A model generated the notes under the pieces. It worked only from the letters and a program-made list of their open reading frames with translations, was not told the DNA's origin and ran no database searches. Positions 61,358-64,000 of a stretch of 64,000 nucleotides of DNA are shown one piece after another. Location of the stretch: contig JAFEDS010000001.1 of the NCBI GenBank assembly GCA_018241505.1, positions 78,592 through 142,591 on the forward strand, written 5' to 3'. A program made the position numbers and the translations under genes. Every line of letters begins with the position of its first letter. Positions within the stretch are counted from its first letter, which is position 1. The DNA is from Pseudomonadota bacterium (GTDB lineage Bacteria; Pseudomonadota; Gammaproteobacteria; Steroidobacterales; Steroidobacteraceae).

Positions 61358-61380
61358 TGCTACGACGAGCCTTCGTAGCA
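61358..61380. repeat. 8-bp-stem inverted repeat containing GTAGCA
   Basis: TGCTACGA (61358-61365) and TCGTAGCA (61373-61380) are exact arms with a 7-base loop, next to further GTAGCA copies at 61376-61381 and 61385-61391. May be a terminator-like end of vapBC or an integrase-binding site. Confidence 0.45.
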
Positions 61381-61555
61381 TTTCGGTAGCATCGGCCGTA
61401 GGGCTACCGCGTCGCATCCTGACAGGCGTTTATCCGACCGGCGTCGCCAACTCCATTAGAATCAGCGCCATGCAAACGCATTCGTCCAACTCAATGTTGG
61501 TCGGTCCAGTGCGTGGCAGTGCCGACAGTTAATGGAAAACGGCAATCGAATCAGT

Positions 61556-61666
61556 ATGTTAGACCGCAGAATCTCCGTGGCCCCCATGATGGACTGGACA
61601 CAGTCAAAAACGGCGTTAAAACCAATAACTTACGAACGTCGGGAAATCGTAGTAGCTTTTTGGTAG
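61556..61666 (+). pseudogene. dusA: dusA 5' fragment, candidate integration (att) site of a genomic island
   Basis: From ATG 61556 the reading MLDRRISVAPMMDWT is the invariant N-terminus of tRNA-dihydrouridine synthase A; the normal continuation (DRH...) is replaced by QSKTALKPITYERREIVVAFW and a stop at 61664. The 5' end of dusA is a well-known integration hotspot for prophages and islands, with the crossover within the codons for APMMDWT (about 61580-61600). The fragment therefore marks the left att; the element should extend to the right and an intact dusA copy lie beyond the window. Confidence 0.75.
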
Positions 61667-61700
61667 CACCCATTTTCGGCTAATTGTCCCGCTGTAGCCG

Positions 61701-61749
61701 CCGATGAAAACGTAGACAGGAAGTGTAGAGCTGTGTACGATTTCATCGG
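61701..61749. promoter_or_regulatory. Inverted repeat at the AbiEi start, candidate autorepression site
   Basis: CCGATGAAA (61701-61709) and TTTCATCGG (61741-61749) are perfect 9-bp arms 31 bases apart; the right arm ends on the first base of the GTG start. AbiEi antitoxins are known to repress their own operon by binding inverted repeats upstream. Confidence 0.55.
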
Positions 61750-62345
61750 TGAACCGAAAAGTCAGCATTCCAGACCGGGCAGGTCTTCCCTCAGTCTTTA
61801 CCTATAGCAAGGCGAGGGCAGCCGGCATGTCGGCTGAGCGGCTTTATACCTACCGGAACGAGGGTTTGATCGATCAAATCGGGCGGGGGCTCTATCGTTG
61901 GGCCGACGCTCCCGAGGTCGATCAGGATCTATTGGAAGCCGCTTACCGTGTTCCGCGGGCTACCCTCTGCTTGGGTACCGCGTTGGCGCGCCACGGACTG
62001 AGCGATGCCATCCCTGATCGGCTCGACATTGCGATACCCCGCGGCAGCCGAGTAGCAGCGCTGCGGCCAATCGTCGCTATCCACGTTTTTGCCAAAAAAT
62101 CATTCGATCTTGGTCGTGACGAATTGGCAGTCGGAGACGGAATATCCATCGGGTTGTATTCGGCCGAGCGCTCTCTCGTGGACGTCATCCGTCTACGGCA
62201 CCGGGAAGGTTCCGATGTCGCATGGGAAGCTCTGCGTAAATGGTTGCGCCGTAAAGGTTCGAAGCCAGCGGCACTGTTGGCAATGGCAAAGCATTTTCAC
62301 GGCGCGGAAGCTGCCGTCAGGAACGCATTCGAAGTTGTCCTCTGA
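61749..62345 (+). CDS. abiEi: AbiEi-family type IV antitoxin
   Basis: 198 residues from a GTG; no ATG is available in frame and no good RBS is seen, so the start is uncertain. N-terminal winged HTH (LPSVFTYSKARAAGMSAERLYTYRNEGLIDQIGRGLYRWAD) matches AbiEi; the C-terminal domain (YSAERSLVDVIRLRHREGSDVAWEALRKWLRRKGSKPAALLAMAKHF) is the AbiEi C-terminal domain. It neutralises AbiEii and represses the operon. ATG of abiEii overlaps its stop by one base (TGATG). Confidence 0.88.
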   Translation: MNRKVSIPDRAGLPSVFTYSKARAAGMSAERLYTYRNEGLIDQIGRGLYRWADAPEVDQDLLEAAYRVPRATLCLGTALARHGLSDAIPDRLDIAIPRGSRVAALRPIVAIHVFAKKSFDLGRDELAVGDGISIGLYSAERSLVDVIRLRHREGSDVAWEALRKWLRRKGSKPAALLAMAKHFHGAEAAVRNAFEVVL

Positions 62346-63229
62346 TGCGCGCTACCAAGGAAACCACAGCAGGGCGCAAGTACCTCGAGCTGCAACGGGA
62401 AGCACGGCGCACAAATCGCCCCACCGATGAGCTGATTCAATTTTACGCGCTGGAGTGCTTTCTTGACCGGCTGGCCCGCTCTGAGTTTTCTGCGAATTTC
62501 GTGTTGAAAGGCGGCGTGCTTCTTGCGGCGCTGAACGCCCGAAGACCAACTCGCGACATCGACTTTTCAGCGCGAGCCATCGACAATGACACGGATGCAG
62601 TTTTACGGCTGGTCCGACGGATTGCCGCCGTTTCGCTCGATGATGGTATGGAGTTCCATGCGGCAGATGCCACTGCGGAGACCATCCGCGACGAGGAGGA
62701 ATATAGCGGAGTACGTGTTACGCTCTCCGGCACTCTGTCGCGCGCGTCCGTGCGGCTCCATGTCGATGTCAATGTGGGGGATCCGATCTGGCCCGAGCCA
62801 CAAGACATCACGTTGACACGGCTGCTGGATGGGAAGCTTTCTGTCCGTGGGTACCCACTGGAAATGGTTCTGGCTGAGAAAATAGTCACCGCAATTGCCC
62901 GGGGTACTGCGAGCACCCGATGGCGTGACTTCGTTGACATCTACTCTCTGGTGCAACGGCATGCCGTCGATGGTCCAACCATGAAAGAGTCCATGAGGAT
63001 TGTGGCGAGGCATCGTGACGTGACTCCATCACCTCTAGAGACTGTCCTCGAGGGCTACGAGGCAATCGCGCAGTCACGTTGGCTTGCATGGCTGAGAAAG
63101 CAAAGACTTGAGACAGTGATCCCAAATGAGTTTGCGGAGGTTCTTCGTACGGTCGAGATGTTTTCCGACCCCGTGATTTCCGGGGCCGCCATCCAGTCAT
63201 GGAATCCGGCAACGTGCCAATGGAGCTGA
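62345..63229 (+). CDS. abiEii: AbiEii-family nucleotidyltransferase toxin
   Basis: 294 residues. Motifs of the DUF1814/AbiEii fold: FVLKGGVLLAALNARRPTRDIDFSARA (KGG about 55-57; Asp71, Asp73 metal-binding), then MVLAEKIVTAIARGTASTRWRDFVDIYSLV (about 180-205). AbiEii toxins add nucleotides to tRNA or other targets and give abortive-infection phage defence with AbiEi. All core residues are visible and it looks intact. Third gene follows overlapping. Confidence 0.9.
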   Translation: MRATKETTAGRKYLELQREARRTNRPTDELIQFYALECFLDRLARSEFSANFVLKGGVLLAALNARRPTRDIDFSARAIDNDTDAVLRLVRRIAAVSLDDGMEFHAADATAETIRDEEEYSGVRVTLSGTLSRASVRLHVDVNVGDPIWPEPQDITLTRLLDGKLSVRGYPLEMVLAEKIVTAIARGTASTRWRDFVDIYSLVQRHAVDGPTMKESMRIVARHRDVTPSPLETVLEGYEAIAQSRWLAWLRKQRLETVIPNEFAEVLRTVEMFSDPVISGAAIQSWNPATCQWS

Positions 63230-63864
63230 AAGGAGATAACTCGGCAGTGCCGTTGAATCATGCTTCAGTCTTCTGGTCCTGGTTCGTAGCCAACGAGCAT
63301 CTGTATCGTGACATCGAAGTGCGGGAGAAGGAGCAGTTGCTCGAAAACCTTCTCGGGCGCTTACAAACCTTTTGTGCCCAATTATGGTTTGAGATCGGCG
63401 GCGGGTTGACTGGACCGCGCGAGCTGGTGATCACTGCGGAGGGTCGTGTGGAAGCTTTCCCGCTGCTACTCGAGCTCACCAGGGCCGCTCCCGAGATAAC
63501 GGGCTGGCAGGTGGTCGCATTCAAACAGCCACAGGGTTTCGACTTCGTCACTCATTACGAAGATATTGTCGTGGCACCTGCGGCCACTTGGTTTTTGCCG
63601 CTTTTCGCCGAGAAAGATCCCGGGTCGCTCGGGTTGCGCATTGCGTTTGCCCACTTCGAACAAAAAAAGAAGCGACAATTTCTTGCCGCTGCCCATGTCA
63701 TGCTCGAGGCAGGGCTCGGTGAACTGGCGGCCGCGCAGGAAGTCGATCACGTTGAAGTATGTCAGGCGCCTTCGTCACCTGAAGGGTCCGGCTACCGCAT
63801 TCTGCGATCTCTTCGTGAATATTTGAACGGCAGAAGCCGGATGTTTGAAGGCGGCTCGGTCTGA
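63199..63864 (+). CDS. Unrecognised protein in the AbiE locus (FWSWF family)
   Basis: 221 residues from ATG 63199, or 214 from ATG 63220; either overlaps the AbiEii stop by 31 or 10 bases. N-terminal ASVFWSWFVANEHLYRDI and LVITAEGRVEAFPLLLELTRAAPEITGWQVVAF are of a recurring but unnamed family I associate with hypothetical proteins, sometimes beside toxin or immunity genes. No signal peptide or TM. Overlap indicates it is translated as third member of the AbiE operon; could be accessory or cargo. Function unknown. Confidence 0.75.
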   Translation: MESGNVPMELKGDNSAVPLNHASVFWSWFVANEHLYRDIEVREKEQLLENLLGRLQTFCAQLWFEIGGGLTGPRELVITAEGRVEAFPLLLELTRAAPEITGWQVVAFKQPQGFDFVTHYEDIVVAPAATWFLPLFAEKDPGSLGLRIAFAHFEQKKKRQFLAAAHVMLEAGLGELAAAQEVDHVEVCQAPSSPEGSGYRILRSLREYLNGRSRMFEGGSV

Positions 63865-64000
63865 TCGCGCGCAGGGTCTAGCAACATCAACACCAGCGTG
63901 CTGGAGAACTTTTGCTCGGTCTCCGCCATCGGAAACGTGTCGCTTAGATGTAATTACCGGCAATTTGCAGCAATATTGCAGGATTTCCTCGTAAGGACCC
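63865..64000. other. Right edge of window without a supported gene
   Basis: 136 bases after the FWSWF-family gene. A minus-strand 62-residue frame here is a shadow. No terminator or integrase fragment could be made out. Confidence 0.5.

Larger units (their letters stand above)
61342..61748. other. Island-junction region with dusA remnant and repeats
   Basis: About 400 bases with no intact gene. Seen: hairpin 61358-61380, GTAGCA/GGTAGCA heptamers at 61376, 61385 and 61662 plus an inverted TAGGGCTACC, a dusA 5' fragment at 61556-61666, and an inverted repeat ending at the AbiEi start. Confidence 0.6.

Noticed and set aside
1-64000. CRISPR arrays, tRNA, rRNA and complete insertion sequences
   Set aside because: No regularly spaced repeats, cloverleaf or transposase motifs were recognised by eye.

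Overview
This is a GC-rich, densely coding 64 kb stretch of chromosome from a Gram-negative bacterium. Three TonB-dependent receptors, an RND efflux pump, NodT-type outer-membrane lipoproteins, FecI/FecR signalling and many signal-peptide-bearing enzymes point to Pseudomonadota. The mix of peptide-scavenging enzymes, receptors and a Rieske oxygenase would fit a Steroidobacter/Xanthomonadales-like gammaproteobacterium, but no rRNA or tRNA gene is present to settle this. All function calls are by reading translated sequence; no database search was run.

Layout. 1-4.9 kb: end of a fosmidomycin-resistance-type MFS exporter; an overlapping-operon pair of a divergent SHMT-fold PLP enzyme and an EctD-like 2-oxoglutarate dioxygenase under a LysR regulator; an AraC regulator. 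5.0-9.7 kb: two secreted proteins (one with a ribosome-site-sequestering inverted repeat), a PLP decarboxylase with an IclR regulator, and a divergent Rieske oxygenase. 9.9-17.1 kb: an exported protein ending in a phage-type S74 chaperone domain, a TPR protein, a methyltransferase, a MerR regulator with a mer-like operator facing a glutaredoxin-MauE fusion, an exported amidohydrolase and a small stress-type protein. 17.4-23.5 kb: a tightly overlapped receptor / YfiR / hybrid kinase / receiver-kinase operon. 23.7-35.0 kb: a lipoprotein, then a probable peptide-use block (TonB receptor, amino-acid permease, sortilin-type beta-propeller protein, S10 carboxypeptidase) carrying a shared palindromic promoter motif. 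35.1-40.8 kb: a complete HME-RND efflux operon. 40.9-48.0 kb: PilZ protein, M23 peptidase, macro-domain protein with a diguanylate cyclase, methyltransferase, RluF-like pseudouridine synthase, MetX-like hydrolase. 48.2-53.0 kb: ECF sigma, anti-sigma and TonB receptor operon closed by a strong terminator. 53.0-60.3 kb: ACT protein, acyltransferase, two MerR-family regulators, a small-molecule kinase, RidA and an S15-type hydrolase.

60.4-64.0 kb is accessory: a VapBC-like module whose toxin has lost a catalytic aspartate, a remnant of the 5' end of dusA (a known integration hotspot), and an AbiE toxin-antitoxin pair followed by an unknown gene. I read this as the left edge of a genomic island that continues beyond the window.

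The most noteworthy items are the dusA junction, the mer-like operator overlapping its regulator's start codon, the receptor-to-kinase relay without an output domain, the diverged SHMT/dioxygenase pair, and the TonB receptor with two successive signal peptides.
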